DNA of 64,000 nucleotides from Chitinophagales bacterium (GCA_041392475.1 JAWKLZ010000001.1:992001-1056000), one strand, 5' to 3'; shown: positions 10,031 to 20,155, numbered from the stretch's first letter. The notes: generated by a model from the sequence alone, not told the origin. Program-made: numbers and translations.

Positions 10031-11374
10031 ATGAAATCAATATCAAAATATATTTGGAATAAATCAATTCCTACACAATACATAGAGGAATTTCAAACAC
10101 AATTGCATCGCCGAAACCTCAAAAAACTTTTTTTGATAAGTATGGTATTGGTAGTTATTCATATTTTGATATTACCAACTGACTATCTGCATTATATAAA
10201 AGGAGATTGGGAACGTATTCCCGCTTATTTTGACTTGTTTCTTTTTCATCTGAGTGTCTTTCCCTTTTTTGGTATTTCTGCAATCTCATATAAACTGAAT
10301 GAAGAAAAACTGAATCAAAAAAACCATCAATTTACTCAAAAACTGGTGTGGATGTCTATGGCTGTCTTTGCCGTATGGTTTTTGGGTATTTCGCTCAACA
10401 ACCAACTGATTCACGGCGAAATCACCATTTTTGTGATGTTTGTATTGGCGTTAAGTTTTATGTTCAATTTTCGCAACTTTGAATTGGCTATCATATTGAC
10501 GATTAGCTATGTAGTATTGGTGGGGGGCTTGATTTATTTCCAGACAAATACCGATAAACTCGTTGGACATATCATCAATAGTTTCGTGATTGTAGCACTT
10601 AGCTTTTTTATCGGCAGCTACTTATACAACCTCAAAGTAAAAGAATTTTTGAATGGTAAACTATTGGAACAAAGCAACCTATCATTGAAGGAAGTAAACG
10701 AAGATTTGAAGCAGTTTGTTTATGTGGCATCTCACGATTTGAAGGAACCCCTGCGAATGATTAATAGCTTTACCAATCTCCTAGAACGCTCGGCAGCATC
10801 CAAATTGAACATTGAAGAGAAAGAATACATGGCTTTTGTGACAGGCGGAGTAGAACGCATGAATTTGTTGCTGAACGATTTATTAAATTACGCCACAATT
10901 GACAAACTCAATGAGAAAGAAATGCAGGAGGAAGTAGATTTAGATGACATTCTGTGTATTGTACAACAAAACCTGCGCTCAAGTATCCACGAAAATGAAG
11001 TGCAGATTGAAGCGGATGCACTGCCAAAAGTGAAAGCTCCAAGGCTATTTATGATCCAACTTTTCCAAAATTTACTCAGCAACGCCATCAAATTTCGCAA
11101 AGAGTGTACACCAAAAATACAGATTCATGTCGTTGAAAATGAGAATAATTACACACTTTCGGTAGTTGACAATGGCATAGGCATTGAAGCAGATTATACC
11201 GAACAGGTTTTCACTATTTTTAAACGCCTACACAGTAGTGCCGAATACCAAGGCACAGGCATTGGTTTGGCGATTTGTCAAAAAATCATCAACAAACTTG
11301 GTGGTGAGATTTGGCTCGAATCTGTTCCAGCACAAGGCAGCACTTTCTATTTTACCTTGCCAAAAGGACAATAG
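10031..11374 (+). CDS. Membrane-bound sensor histidine kinase
   Basis: The 447-residue protein begins with about six predicted membrane helices (residues 30-200) linked by short loops, so the sensing part is within the membrane. A coiled linker leads to a HisKA domain with phospho-acceptor His235 in YVASHDLKEPLRM. The HATPase_c domain follows: N box NLLSNAIKF, G1 box VVDNGIGIEADY, F box IFKRLH, and G2 box GTGIGLAICQKI. The kinase subclass (HDLKEPLR) is common in Bacteroidota and phytochrome-like kinases. No response regulator gene is adjacent, so it is an orphan whose partner and signal are unknown. Confidence 0.9.
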   Translation: MKSISKYIWNKSIPTQYIEEFQTQLHRRNLKKLFLISMVLVVIHILILPTDYLHYIKGDWERIPAYFDLFLFHLSVFPFFGISAISYKLNEEKLNQKNHQFTQKLVWMSMAVFAVWFLGISLNNQLIHGEITIFVMFVLALSFMFNFRNFELAIILTISYVVLVGGLIYFQTNTDKLVGHIINSFVIVALSFFIGSYLYNLKVKEFLNGKLLEQSNLSLKEVNEDLKQFVYVASHDLKEPLRMINSFTNLLERSAASKLNIEEKEYMAFVTGGVERMNLLLNDLLNYATIDKLNEKEMQEEVDLDDILCIVQQNLRSSIHENEVQIEADALPKVKAPRLFMIQLFQNLLSNAIKFRKECTPKIQIHVVENENNYTLSVVDNGIGIEADYTEQVFTIFKRLHSSAEYQGTGIGLAICQKIINKLGGEIWLESVPAQGSTFYFTLPKGQ

Positions 11375-11480
11375 TGGACTTGCTGATTGGCATGGATTTA
11401 GCTGTTTTATAAAAAATATCCCTCATTCAAGCCCCTTTTCACATTTACAGTCCACCCACAAACTGTAAAACCCACGGGCC

Positions 11481-13880
11481 ATGAAAGTTATTACTTACTT
11501 CCTCCTCCTATATTGTTGCTTTGTGATAAGCAATCCCCTATCAGCACAAAACTGCACCAACAAAATAGCCGTACTCATCGAAATCATTCCCGACCGTTCG
11601 GCAGCTTTGGAAACAACTTGGCGGCTAACCGATCAATTTGGCAATATACTGGCAAGTGGAAAAGACACAGGAGCAAGCCTTTGTGTAGAGGCGAGCCAAT
11701 GCCTAACCTTTACGATTGAAGATAGTTTTGGAGATGGATTGCAGGATTATGGAGGTTTTCCCGATGGGAGGTTTTCAGTGTATTATGATAGCGAATTGGT
11801 GGCAAGAGATACCAATTTCGGAAAAGTATTTACGCTGCAAATGGGTGGCTGTCCTTTGGGTTCGAGTTGTGCATTTCCAATTCCTGCAAAAACGGATTGG
11901 ATTTACCCCGCTCAAATTCCCAATAATTGGTATGTTTTTGAAGCGGAAGAAACAGGACGTTATTCATTGACTACTTGTGACTTAGCAAACAACTGCAATA
12001 CAAAAATTTGGGTGTATGATTACTGCAATGGTTTGAAGTGGGACGATACACAGATTGGATCTATTTTTTATGCGGATGGCGGTTGTGGTGAATTGGCGGA
12101 AGCAAACATGATTTTGGAGCAAGGCAAAACCTATTATATCCGAGTCGGTGGGAACGAAAGTTGCTTTGATATGTCGGTGAATTGGCAGATTCATTTTGAA
12201 GGCCCGATTGTGGGTTGTATGGATGCGGCTGCCTGCAATTTTGACCCATTGGCAACCGTGTCGGACGAAACAGCTTGTGTCTATCAAGGTCATCCAAATT
12301 GCCCCGATGGGCCTGATTTGGTGGTAATTGAGAGTGTATTGAAAAACAGTTTGCAATTGAGTTATCTGCAAAATGAGGATGCTTGCGCCATTCAAGAGGG
12401 CTGTTTGCAAGGATATGGGATTCGTGAAGTTTTGCGGTTCAGTACACATATCCGCAACATTGGCGACAAGGATTATTATGTCGGAAAACCACCTTCTGGG
12501 GCTGGTGCTGATCAGGGTATTTGGGAATGGGATGATTGTCATAACCATTGGCACTATGAGGGTTATGCCGAATACGTGCTCTACGATGAAAGCGGAAACG
12601 AGTTGCCGATTGGCTTCAAAAACGGCTTTTGTGTGGTGGATTTGGATTGTCCTGAGGGCAACAACAAATATGACTGCTCCAATCAAGGCATTTCGTCGGG
12701 TTGTGGCGATATTTACGACTACAATTTGGCTTGCCAATGGGTGGACATCACCAACTTAGAAGCGGGACTTTATACTTTGGTAGTTCGGGTCAATTGGATG
12801 GAACGCCCTGATGCCCTGGGTTTTGAAGAGAGCAATTACCACAACAACTGGGCAAAGGTCTGTTTTCAGTTGGAGAGAGATGCTCAAAACAAACCGATTC
12901 TCACCAAATTTAATGAATGTGAAGCGATTGTAGATTGTTTGGGAGAAGTCTATGGAACGGCATCGGCAGACTGTTCGGGCAATTGTGAGGGCAGTCAAAA
13001 GGCGGGTGATCGAAACAATGATTTGTTGTACAGTTATGCGGATATAGATGTGTATATGCACGATATATTGAGTGGAAATCTGCAATTCAATACCTGTACG
13101 GACTTGAACAGCGATGGAAAAATAAGCATTGCAGACCCTGCCTTGTTGTTGGCCTGTGAATTGGAAAGCAGTGGCATACATACACATCCGACCTTGAGTC
13201 ATCATCACTGCAATTTGCCTACTTCTGCCATCTTCAATCCAAATCATACTGCCACTTTCAGCATTGGTGATTTGCGCTTAGACCTTCAGTATGTGGACGT
13301 GTATGTGACCAATCCCAACAGTTCTATCTTAGCTTTTGAGTTGCAAATCACGGGCATAGATATTTTGAGTATATTCCCTTTCTACGATACCGAAATTTTT
13401 GAATTGCAGCTTGCTCACAACTCCAACGGCTTACTCATCGGCTTGGCTTACAATGAAAAACCTTTTGCCAAAACCTACGAACCGACTCCTTTTTTCCGCA
13501 TTTATTACACAGCGATTACCGCAGAAAATATTTGTATCTCGGAGGTCAAAACGGTTATGAATCAAAACTATGAAGAGATTGCTGGCAACTTGCAGGATGC
13601 GTGTGTGAATGTGGATTTTTGGAGTAATGTGGAAGGTGTCGAAACGGCTGCTACTGCTGCAATGATTTTTCCCAATCCTTTTTCCGATTTTGCCATTTTT
13701 AGTTTTGATTTGCTGCAAAACAAGTACAACGAATTGGTTTTGATGGATGTGAATGGGCGTGTTGTGCGAAAGTATAGCCATTTTTCCTCCGATCGCTTGC
13801 GAATTGAACGAGGTGAATTGAAGGCGGGAGTTTACTTTTGGCGATTTGGGGAAGAACGAGGGAAGGTAGTTGTTTGGTAA
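11481..13880 (+). CDS. Secreted lysyl oxidase with T9SS tail
   Basis: Lysyl oxidases are copper amine oxidases that oxidise lysine side chains to aldehydes and so cross-link proteins. The 799-residue protein has a signal peptide, a beta domain (SFGDGLQDYGGFPDGRFSVY), a GCMDAAACNFDP motif common in Bacteroidota surface proteins, and then the oxidase domain. The copper talon is WEWDDCHNHWH (His354, His356, His358). The lysine-tyrosylquinone precursors align as Lys380 (GFKNGFC) and Tyr412 (GCGDIYDYNLACQW), 32 residues apart compared with 35 in human LOX. A dockerin-like segment (DLNSDGKISIADPALLL) and a T9SS type A tail (FPNPFSDFAIFSF to GVYFWRF) follow. All expected cofactor residues are present, so it is probably active on the cell surface. 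The physiological substrate is unknown. Confidence 0.88.
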   Translation: MKVITYFLLLYCCFVISNPLSAQNCTNKIAVLIEIIPDRSAALETTWRLTDQFGNILASGKDTGASLCVEASQCLTFTIEDSFGDGLQDYGGFPDGRFSVYYDSELVARDTNFGKVFTLQMGGCPLGSSCAFPIPAKTDWIYPAQIPNNWYVFEAEETGRYSLTTCDLANNCNTKIWVYDYCNGLKWDDTQIGSIFYADGGCGELAEANMILEQGKTYYIRVGGNESCFDMSVNWQIHFEGPIVGCMDAAACNFDPLATVSDETACVYQGHPNCPDGPDLVVIESVLKNSLQLSYLQNEDACAIQEGCLQGYGIREVLRFSTHIRNIGDKDYYVGKPPSGAGADQGIWEWDDCHNHWHYEGYAEYVLYDESGNELPIGFKNGFCVVDLDCPEGNNKYDCSNQGISSGCGDIYDYNLACQWVDITNLEAGLYTLVVRVNWMERPDALGFEESNYHNNWAKVCFQLERDAQNKPILTKFNECEAIVDCLGEVYGTASADCSGNCEGSQKAGDRNNDLLYSYADIDVYMHDILSGNLQFNTCTDLNSDGKISIADPALLLACELESSGIHTHPTLSHHHCNLPTSAIFNPNHTATFSIGDLRLDLQYVDVYVTNPNSSILAFELQITGIDILSIFPFYDTEIFELQLAHNSNGLLIGLAYNEKPFAKTYEPTPFFRIYYTAITAENICISEVKTVMNQNYEEIAGNLQDACVNVDFWSNVEGVETAATAAMIFPNPFSDFAIFSFDLLQNKYNELVLMDVNGRVVRKYSHFSSDRLRIERGELKAGVYFWRFGEERGKVVVW

Positions 13881-13927
13881 GCCAATCATTTTTTCGTAAT
13901 CTTGGCTTCCATTTCAGACCCAACACC

Positions 13928-15601
13928 ATGTCAAACTCCAACTCCAAAATATACCGCCGTTCTTACCGCATCCGCAAAGCCTATTGGACTGCTTTTGTGG
14001 TAATGATGAGCTACTTCAAAGTGTATCTAATCAGCAAGTTGATTGGAAAAAGCTATTACCAAAAAAGACTCAATGGGCTGCATATCAAAAACGCCAATCG
14101 AGTCAAAAAAACCATCCTTCAATTGCAGGGTTTGTTCATCAAAGTCGGTCAATTGCTGTCCATTCTCAGCAATTTTCTACCCGAAGCTTTTCAAGCTCCT
14201 TTGGAAGAACTGCAAGACAAAATCCCCGCTCGCCCCATTGCCGAAATTCGCCAAAGAATCCAAGAAGAACTCGGCAACACGCCCGAAAATCTTTTTCAAC
14301 ATTTTGAAGAACAACCACTTGCAGCCGCTTCCATTGGTCAAGCACACAAGGCTATATTGAAGAACGGAAAGGTGGTCGTGGTGAAAGTTCAACACAAAAA
14401 CATTGAAGAAATCGCTGCAACAGATTTGTACATCATCGAACGCCTCACCAAATTGACCGCTTGGTTTTTCGAAATCAAAGGCATCGAATATACCTACACA
14501 CAGGTTAGGCAAATGATTGAAGAAGAGTTGGATTTTGAAAAGGAAGCAAAGTCCATGCAGCGCATTCAGTCCAATTTGAAGAAAGAAATAGGATTGGCGA
14601 TTCCCGAAGTACAGGAAGCATTTTCAACGAGCCGAGTGTTGACAACGACTTTTTATGAGGGGGTGAAAATCAACCAAATTGCACAATTGGATGCGTGGAA
14701 TATTGACAAGCGAGCAGTTTCGGATAGACTGGTTCACGCCTATTGTCAGATGGTTTTTGTGGATGGTTTTTACCACGCCGACCCGCATCCTGGCAATATT
14801 TTGGTGCAGCAAGACGGAACGATTGTCTTGTTGGATTTTGGCGCAGTGGCTACCATTCAGCCTGTTATGCGTACAGGTTTGCTGCAATTGATTGAAGGAG
14901 CTGCTAAAAACGATACACAGCGAATCATTGAAGCCCTCAAAACGGTGGGATTTATTGCAGACGACAAGGAGGCGATTCGCATTGCAGAAAAGGTGATCGA
15001 TGCTTTTCGGGAATTTCTGCAAAATGAGATTCAATTTGAAGGAATGAACTTGAAAGACATCAAGGTGAATCCTTTTGAAAGCAGCCTTTTCAAGTTGATT
15101 ATTGAGGTGGGTTTAAAAGACATTACCAACATCATACAAGTGCCAAAAGATTATGTTTTGTTGAACCGAATGGTAACGCTGCTCATGGGCATCTGCAATA
15201 CGCTCGACATTCACAGCAACCCTTTGGAGGTCGTGCAGCCTTATATGCAAAAGTTCATGATGGGCGAAAAGGGGGATACGGTGAAATTTGTGAGGGATTT
15301 GATTCAGCAAATGGCAACGAATTTGATTTCACTACCCACCGATTTGCGGAAAGTATTGTATCAGGCACATCGAGGTGAATTGGAAGTGCAAGTCGCTGGC
15401 AATAAGGAACGAACCAAACTTCTGTATTTTTTGGGGCAGCAGTTGATTTACACCATTTTGCTCATTGCAGTGGGGGTTTTCACTTGGCTATTTTACCAAG
15501 CGGGTGAGCTGCAATGGTGTCGTTATGGATTGGGTATCAGCGTTTTTTTGGGCTGGATGATGGTGCGAGCCATGCGAAAAGCGGGAAAATTGGTGAATTG
15601 A
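13928..15601 (+). CDS. ABC1/AarF/UbiB family protein kinase-like protein
   Basis: Members of this atypical kinase family support quinone synthesis (UbiB/Coq8) or lipid homeostasis. Residues show the family-specific KxGQ motif (FIKVGQLLSILSNFLP), the Ala-rich loop that replaces the Gly-rich loop (AAASIGQAH), the VVKVQ lysine strand, the catalytic loop YHADPHPGNIL, and the metal-binding LLDFGAV. Two membrane helices close the protein (LIYTILLIAVGVFTWLF, GLGISVFLGWMMV). The frame is open further upstream, to an ATG at 13838 inside the lysyl oxidase gene, but the start at 13928 (MSNSNSKIYRRSYR) gives the expected N-terminus. It ends 3 bases from the convergent ABC-F gene. Confidence 0.9.
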   Translation: MSNSNSKIYRRSYRIRKAYWTAFVVMMSYFKVYLISKLIGKSYYQKRLNGLHIKNANRVKKTILQLQGLFIKVGQLLSILSNFLPEAFQAPLEELQDKIPARPIAEIRQRIQEELGNTPENLFQHFEEQPLAAASIGQAHKAILKNGKVVVVKVQHKNIEEIAATDLYIIERLTKLTAWFFEIKGIEYTYTQVRQMIEEELDFEKEAKSMQRIQSNLKKEIGLAIPEVQEAFSTSRVLTTTFYEGVKINQIAQLDAWNIDKRAVSDRLVHAYCQMVFVDGFYHADPHPGNILVQQDGTIVLLDFGAVATIQPVMRTGLLQLIEGAAKNDTQRIIEALKTVGFIADDKEAIRIAEKVIDAFREFLQNEIQFEGMNLKDIKVNPFESSLFKLIIEVGLKDITNIIQVPKDYVLLNRMVTLLMGICNTLDIHSNPLEVVQPYMQKFMMGEKGDTVKFVRDLIQQMATNLISLPTDLRKVLYQAHRGELEVQVAGNKERTKLLYFLGQQLIYTILLIAVGVFTWLFYQAGELQWCRYGLGISVFLGWMMVRAMRKAGKLVN

Positions 15602-15604
15602 TGT

Positions 15605-17512
15605 TCACACAAACTCACTCAATTCCAACCATCTATCCGATTTTTCTTCAATGACAACCATAATCACTGCAATTCGTTCTGCCCATTGCTGCAATTCCTC
15701 ATACGTTCCCTCACTCGCATTCAATTTCGCCTCCAAAGTTTCCTTCTCTGCCTCCAATTTTTCGATGTCTTTCTCCAATTGGTTGTATTCTCGTTTTTCA
15801 TTGAAGGTCAGTTTGTTTTTTGTTTTAGAGCTGTCCGATTTGGGTGAAGAAATGGGAGTGGGCTCTGCCGCTTTCTCTACTTTTCGCTCAATTCTTGCCG
15901 CTTTTTCCTCCTCCTCTTTTACCTCTCGGTATTGCGAATAATTCCCTGGAAAATCGCGAATTTTTCCATCACCTTCAAACACAAACAAATGGTCCACCAA
16001 CTTGTCCATAAAATAACGGTCATGCGATACAACGACCAAACAGCCTTGAAACAAGCGCAAAAACTCTTCCAATACATTGAGTGTCAAAATATCGAGGTCA
16101 TTGGTCGGCTCATCCAATATCAAAAAATTGGGGTTTTGCATCAAGACGGTGAGCAAATACAATCGGCGTTGTTCGCCTCCACTTAGGGTCGACACATAGT
16201 TTTCGTGTTTGCTGTATGGAAAATGAAAATGGGTCAGCAGTTGTTCGGCGGTCAAACTCCTCCCCTTTTCCATCGGCAAATATTCGGCAATTTCTCGCAC
16301 CACGTCAATGACCTTCTTATCCACTTTGAGATTCAAACCCATTTGTGTATAATAGCCAAAAACTACTGTTTTACCAATGACCACCTTCCCTGCATCGGGT
16401 CTTTCTTTGCCCGTCAATATGTTGAGCAAGGTGGATTTACCCGCCCCATTTCTGCCCACAATGCCCACTCTGTCCCTGCGATTGAAGATATAGGTGAAGT
16501 TTTTGAGAATCACATCTTCGCCATACGCTTTGTCAATATCCAGAATTTCAATGGTTTTGTTGCCAATTCTTGCCATTCTGATGCCGTCAAAACCGAGTTG
16601 TTCGTCCTCCAATTTGAGACCTGCTTTTTCTTCAATGGGGTCAAACGCATCAATTCTCGATTTTGCTTTTGTGCCTCGTGCTTTGGGTTGTGTTCGCAGC
16701 CATTGCAGTTCTCGCTTCATCAGTTTTTTGGCTTTGTCGACTTCTTGCCCCAAATTGAAGTCCAACTCTGCCTTTTTTTCAAGGTAATATTCATAACTCC
16801 CCCGAAAAATCTGCACACTTCCCCGCTCCAATTCAAGAATTTCGTTGGTCACTCTATCCAAAAAATAACGGTCGTGCGTCACCAGCAATATGGTCATATT
16901 TTGCTGACTGAGAAATTTTTCCAACCATTCAATCATCTCCATGTCGAGGTGATTCGTTGGCTCATCCATCACCAACAAGTCGGGTTCTTCAATCAATACC
17001 CTAGCCATTGCCACCCTTTTGCGCTCACCTCCAGATAGTTCGCTCACGTTTTGGTCGAGTTTGGTCACTTTGAAGCGAGAAAGTATTTCCTTGATTTTCG
17101 CCTCATAATCCCATGCCTCCAAATTTTGCATCTGATTGATGGCTTTTTGCAGGGCTTCCGAATTTTCTGGGCTCGGTTTTTTTTCTTGCTTGACCAAAAT
17201 GGATTCGTACTCTCGAATGGCAGTCAAAACAGGATTGTCGGAGTAAAAAATGGCTTCTAACACCGTATAAGTTGGGTCAAAAACGGGGTCTTGCGACAAA
17301 TATCCCACTTTCACATCTCGGTGAATGCGAACCGACCCACCCTCATCAGAGGAATCCAAACCCACCAAAATGCGAAGCAAAGAAGTTTTTCCTATACCAT
17401 TTTGGGCAATGAGCGCAATTTTTTGTCCTTTGTTGATGCTGATGTCAATATTTTCAAAAAGTACCTTATCGCCATATACCTTTGTGAGATTCTCTGCTTG
17501 CAAATAGTTCAT
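15605..17512 (-). CDS. ABC-F family ATPase, Uup-like
   Basis: ABC-F proteins carry two fused ATPase domains, lack membrane segments, and act on the ribosome. The 635-residue protein has Walker A motifs AQNGIGKT (residues 35-42; Ala replaces the first Gly) and GRNGAGKS, signatures LSGGERKRV and LSGGEQRRL, and Walker B with DEPTNHLD and DEPTNDLD. The linker between the domains (KKLMKRELQWLRTQPKARG) is of the Uup/EttA type. A C-terminal charged coiled coil (NEKREYNQLEKDIEKLEAE) is typical of Uup. It is probably a housekeeping translation factor, though resistance-type ABC-F proteins cannot be excluded. Its leader holds hairpins that may act as an attenuator. Confidence 0.9.
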   Translation of the reverse strand: MNYLQAENLTKVYGDKVLFENIDISINKGQKIALIAQNGIGKTSLLRILVGLDSSDEGGSVRIHRDVKVGYLSQDPVFDPTYTVLEAIFYSDNPVLTAIREYESILVKQEKKPSPENSEALQKAINQMQNLEAWDYEAKIKEILSRFKVTKLDQNVSELSGGERKRVAMARVLIEEPDLLVMDEPTNHLDMEMIEWLEKFLSQQNMTILLVTHDRYFLDRVTNEILELERGSVQIFRGSYEYYLEKKAELDFNLGQEVDKAKKLMKRELQWLRTQPKARGTKAKSRIDAFDPIEEKAGLKLEDEQLGFDGIRMARIGNKTIEILDIDKAYGEDVILKNFTYIFNRRDRVGIVGRNGAGKSTLLNILTGKERPDAGKVVIGKTVVFGYYTQMGLNLKVDKKVIDVVREIAEYLPMEKGRSLTAEQLLTHFHFPYSKHENYVSTLSGGEQRRLYLLTVLMQNPNFLILDEPTNDLDILTLNVLEEFLRLFQGCLVVVSHDRYFMDKLVDHLFVFEGDGKIRDFPGNYSQYREVKEEEEKAARIERKVEKAAEPTPISSPKSDSSKTKNKLTFNEKREYNQLEKDIEKLEAEKETLEAKLNASEGTYEELQQWAERIAVIMVVIEEKSDRWLELSEFV

Positions 17513-17548
17513 CGGAATGAAATCAAAATTATAATGAAAATGAAAAGG

Positions 17549-17573
17549 GCTTGATATTCACCACTTCAAGCCT
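17549..17573 (-). promoter_or_regulatory. Hairpin in ABC-F leader
   Basis: Read on the minus strand, GGCTTGA and TCAAGCC form a 7-bp stem followed by CTTTTCATTTTC, ending about 37 bases before the ABC-F start codon at 17512. A second hairpin, AAGATACG/CGTATCTT, lies farther upstream at 17613-17635. The arrangement could be a terminator-type attenuator; no leader peptide was recognised. Confidence 0.3.
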
Positions 17574-17691
17574 GTTTTATGCTGCATTTATTTTGTGGTG
17601 AAAATCGGCTCGAAGATACGGTTTTTTCGTATCTTAAATCATTTAGACAAAAGATGAAAGACTTTAAGTTATTGACAAAAAACTTTGGCAA

Positions 17692-19587
17692 ATGAAAAAC
17701 CCTCAATACTTGCTATGGATATGCCTACTCTTTTTTGGGAGAACATTCTATCTAAATGCCCAGGACAGCGGCTGCAACAACGAAAATTTTGAATTGGGAA
17801 CTTTGGAAGGTTGGCAGAGTTTCATTGGTTTTATCACCACCGAAGGCGATGTGACCATCAACACAGCTGCTACCTCCAACTTTCAACACTTGATTACCAA
17901 CACCAATCTATCTCCTGACCCTGTCGCTGCTGATTGCGATTTGAGCATTCCTCGTGTAGCAGTTGGCGGCAATCACTCGTTGCGACTTGGCAACAAAAGT
18001 TCAGGGGGTGGAGCGGAAAGAGTAGTGAAAACCTTTACGGTCACGCCTGAAAACACCTATTTTTTGGTGCAATATGCGGTAATGCTCGAAGACCCTGGTC
18101 ACTCTCCAGAGCTTCAACCTCGTTTTGAAATGCGGGTGTTCAATGAAATGGGTGATTTGCTGCCTTGTGGTGAATATGCGGTTCGGGCGAGTCCTGATAT
18201 TCCTGGCTTTGTTCCCTGCAATGGTTGGGAAGTGCTGCCATGGACATCAGTGGGTTTTGAATTGTCGAGTTATGTGGGTCAAGCGATTACGATTGAATTG
18301 TTGACCACTGATTGTGGTAAAGGCGACCATGCGGGTTATGCCTATATTGATGCGGCTTGTTTGCCTTTGGACATCAGTTTTGAGAGCGATATTTGTATCG
18401 GTGAAGGCTCGGCTACACTTTCTGTTGCAGAAGGATTTGCAGTATATTTGTGGTCGAATGGCGAAACGGGGCGCACTGCAACGATTGAAAATGCAAAAGT
18501 GGGCGATGTGGTTTCGGTCGAATTGACCTCCGTTACGGGTTGCAGCATTACCCTATCCGATACCATTGAAGCACCGCCCAACAGCTTGGAAGTGCTGCTC
18601 GAACCCATTGAAGTTCCCCAAATTTGCGAAGGCGAAACGGTTGTTATTGAAGTGAATGGCACAAATTTGGAAACGATTTATTGGAAAGATTTCGACCTGT
18701 ATGCCAATCCATTTGAAGTGATTCCAATGACCACAACGACTTATGAACTGATTCCGATTGACTTCAATGGCTGCCAACATCCGCTTGAATTGGTGACTAT
18801 TGTGGTGAATCCGCCTCCCAATATCGAAATCACTGCTTCTGAGCAGAATATATGCAATGGCGAAACGGTTGAATTGTCTTTGGAGGTGAACAATGATAAT
18901 GGTTTTCGCTGGCTCGACAATGGCGACAATGCTTCTATCCGCATTTTGCAGCCCAGCGAAACCCGCACTTTTTATGCAGAAGCGGATGGTATCGGCACTT
19001 GTCCAACTGCAATGGATAGCTTGACCATTGTTGTAACAGATTCACAACCCATTGATTATACCAAAACGCCTAATGCGACTATTTGTGTGGGTGAATCTAT
19101 TACCCTAAGCATCGAAAATCGGACGAATATTGAAGGAATCGAATGGGAGGGCTTGCAGAATGAGGCTTTTTTGATAGAAGTTTCGCCTTCGGAGAGTCAA
19201 TATTTTGTGTTTTCACTTAGGGCTGCCGATTGCGCTTACCTTCAAAAAGACAGTATTTTGGTAGAGGTGCTTTCTACTTCCAATGCCTTGAATTATTGCA
19301 GTTTGTACGTTCCGACTGCTTTTTCTCCCAATAAGGACGGCATCAATGATGTTTTGCAGGTGACGACCAATTGTTTCCAAAATACACCCAATGCCAACGA
19401 TTTTACCTTCAAGGTTTTCAATCGTTGGGGTGAAGTCGTTTTTGAAGCCAATGATGTGCTGCAATCTTGGGATGGTTCGGATTTGCCGAATGGATTGTAT
19501 GTTTGGTGGTTAAGTTTTGAAGGGGAATTGGAGAGCGTTTGTAGGGCGAGGATTTTTGAGAAGGGGAATGTATTATTAATCCGTTAA
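17692..19587 (+). CDS. Adhesin-like protein with T9SS type B (CHU_C) tail
   Basis: The 631-residue protein has a signal peptide (ICLLFFGRTFYLNAQ) and an N-terminal NFELGTLEGWQSF domain of the kind found in many gliding-bacteria surface proteins. Ig/PKD-like repeats then recur, each with a Cys and an ICxGE(S/T) motif: SDICIGEGSATLSV, PQICEGETVVIEV, QNICNGETVELSL, ATICVGESITLSI. The last 95 residues are the gliding-motility-associated C-terminal domain: FSPNKDGINDVLQV, FKVFNRWGEVVFE, QSWDGSDLPNGLYVWWL. That tail directs T9SS type B export. A surface-binding role is likely; no enzyme domain is visible. Confidence 0.85.
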   Translation: MKNPQYLLWICLLFFGRTFYLNAQDSGCNNENFELGTLEGWQSFIGFITTEGDVTINTAATSNFQHLITNTNLSPDPVAADCDLSIPRVAVGGNHSLRLGNKSSGGGAERVVKTFTVTPENTYFLVQYAVMLEDPGHSPELQPRFEMRVFNEMGDLLPCGEYAVRASPDIPGFVPCNGWEVLPWTSVGFELSSYVGQAITIELLTTDCGKGDHAGYAYIDAACLPLDISFESDICIGEGSATLSVAEGFAVYLWSNGETGRTATIENAKVGDVVSVELTSVTGCSITLSDTIEAPPNSLEVLLEPIEVPQICEGETVVIEVNGTNLETIYWKDFDLYANPFEVIPMTTTTYELIPIDFNGCQHPLELVTIVVNPPPNIEITASEQNICNGETVELSLEVNNDNGFRWLDNGDNASIRILQPSETRTFYAEADGIGTCPTAMDSLTIVVTDSQPIDYTKTPNATICVGESITLSIENRTNIEGIEWEGLQNEAFLIEVSPSESQYFVFSLRAADCAYLQKDSILVEVLSTSNALNYCSLYVPTAFSPNKDGINDVLQVTTNCFQNTPNANDFTFKVFNRWGEVVFEANDVLQSWDGSDLPNGLYVWWLSFEGELESVCRARIFEKGNVLLIR

Positions 19588-20155
19588 ACCTCAATTTGAA
19601 TGATGAGAAAATTGTTGAAAGAACAACAGGCTTTATATGGTTTGGAAAAATATGCACAAAAATCTTTTGAAATGAGTATTTGTGAATAGAAAGCTTCGAA
19701 AAACATATTTTATGTAGTGCTTGAACGAAAACCCTTAACTAATTGAATGTCAAAACGTAACTAAATACTTAAACAGATGAATTTTTTAAAGTTTCCCCAT
19801 ATATCAATACCTTCAATAAATTCCTAATAAATTAACATCAAGTTGCTATAAGAATATAAAAATTGAAGGAAAAAGTTCGTTTGTTTTAACCATTAGTTAT
19901 GTTTTGATAGACAGATAATTATCTCTTTCCGTTCAGGCACTATGTAAATATCGCATACCATGAAGTCACTAATTTTTAATATTGTCAGGTGTAAATCTAT
20001 ATCAATCTTTTTGTTGTTCCTCCTATTTTTCAATCTTCATTCATTATGTTAACAAACGTTTTGCAGGGAAATATAAAAAAGGGCAGTACACTCAGAGTGT
20101 GCTGCCCTTTTTTTACAATCAATTTAATTTGATAAGGTCTGAAAAGTTTCGGCTA
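19588..20155. other. 568-bp intergenic region, no gene seen
   Basis: This AT-rich gap separates two convergent genes. Apart from the terminator hairpin at 20076-20112 nothing was recognised. A 67-codon open frame at 19982 has no family features and runs through the hairpin into the opposite-strand gene. Confidence 0.5.
20076..20112. terminator. Bidirectional terminator after the subtilisin gene
   Basis: A-tract, GGGCAGTACACT, short loop, AGTGTGCTGCCC and a T-tract form a 12-bp stem (one G-T pair) flanked by A and T runs on both sides, so it can work in either direction. It sits 44 bases past the end of the minus-strand subtilisin gene. Confidence 0.85.

Noticed and set aside
11982..12737. 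251-residue minus-strand frame inside the lysyl oxidase gene
   Set aside because: It is antisense to a clear enzyme with conserved catalytic residues and has no recognisable protein features of its own.
16205..17038. 277-residue plus-strand frame inside the ABC-F gene
   Set aside because: It is antisense to two well-conserved ATPase domains; composition is that of a shadow frame.
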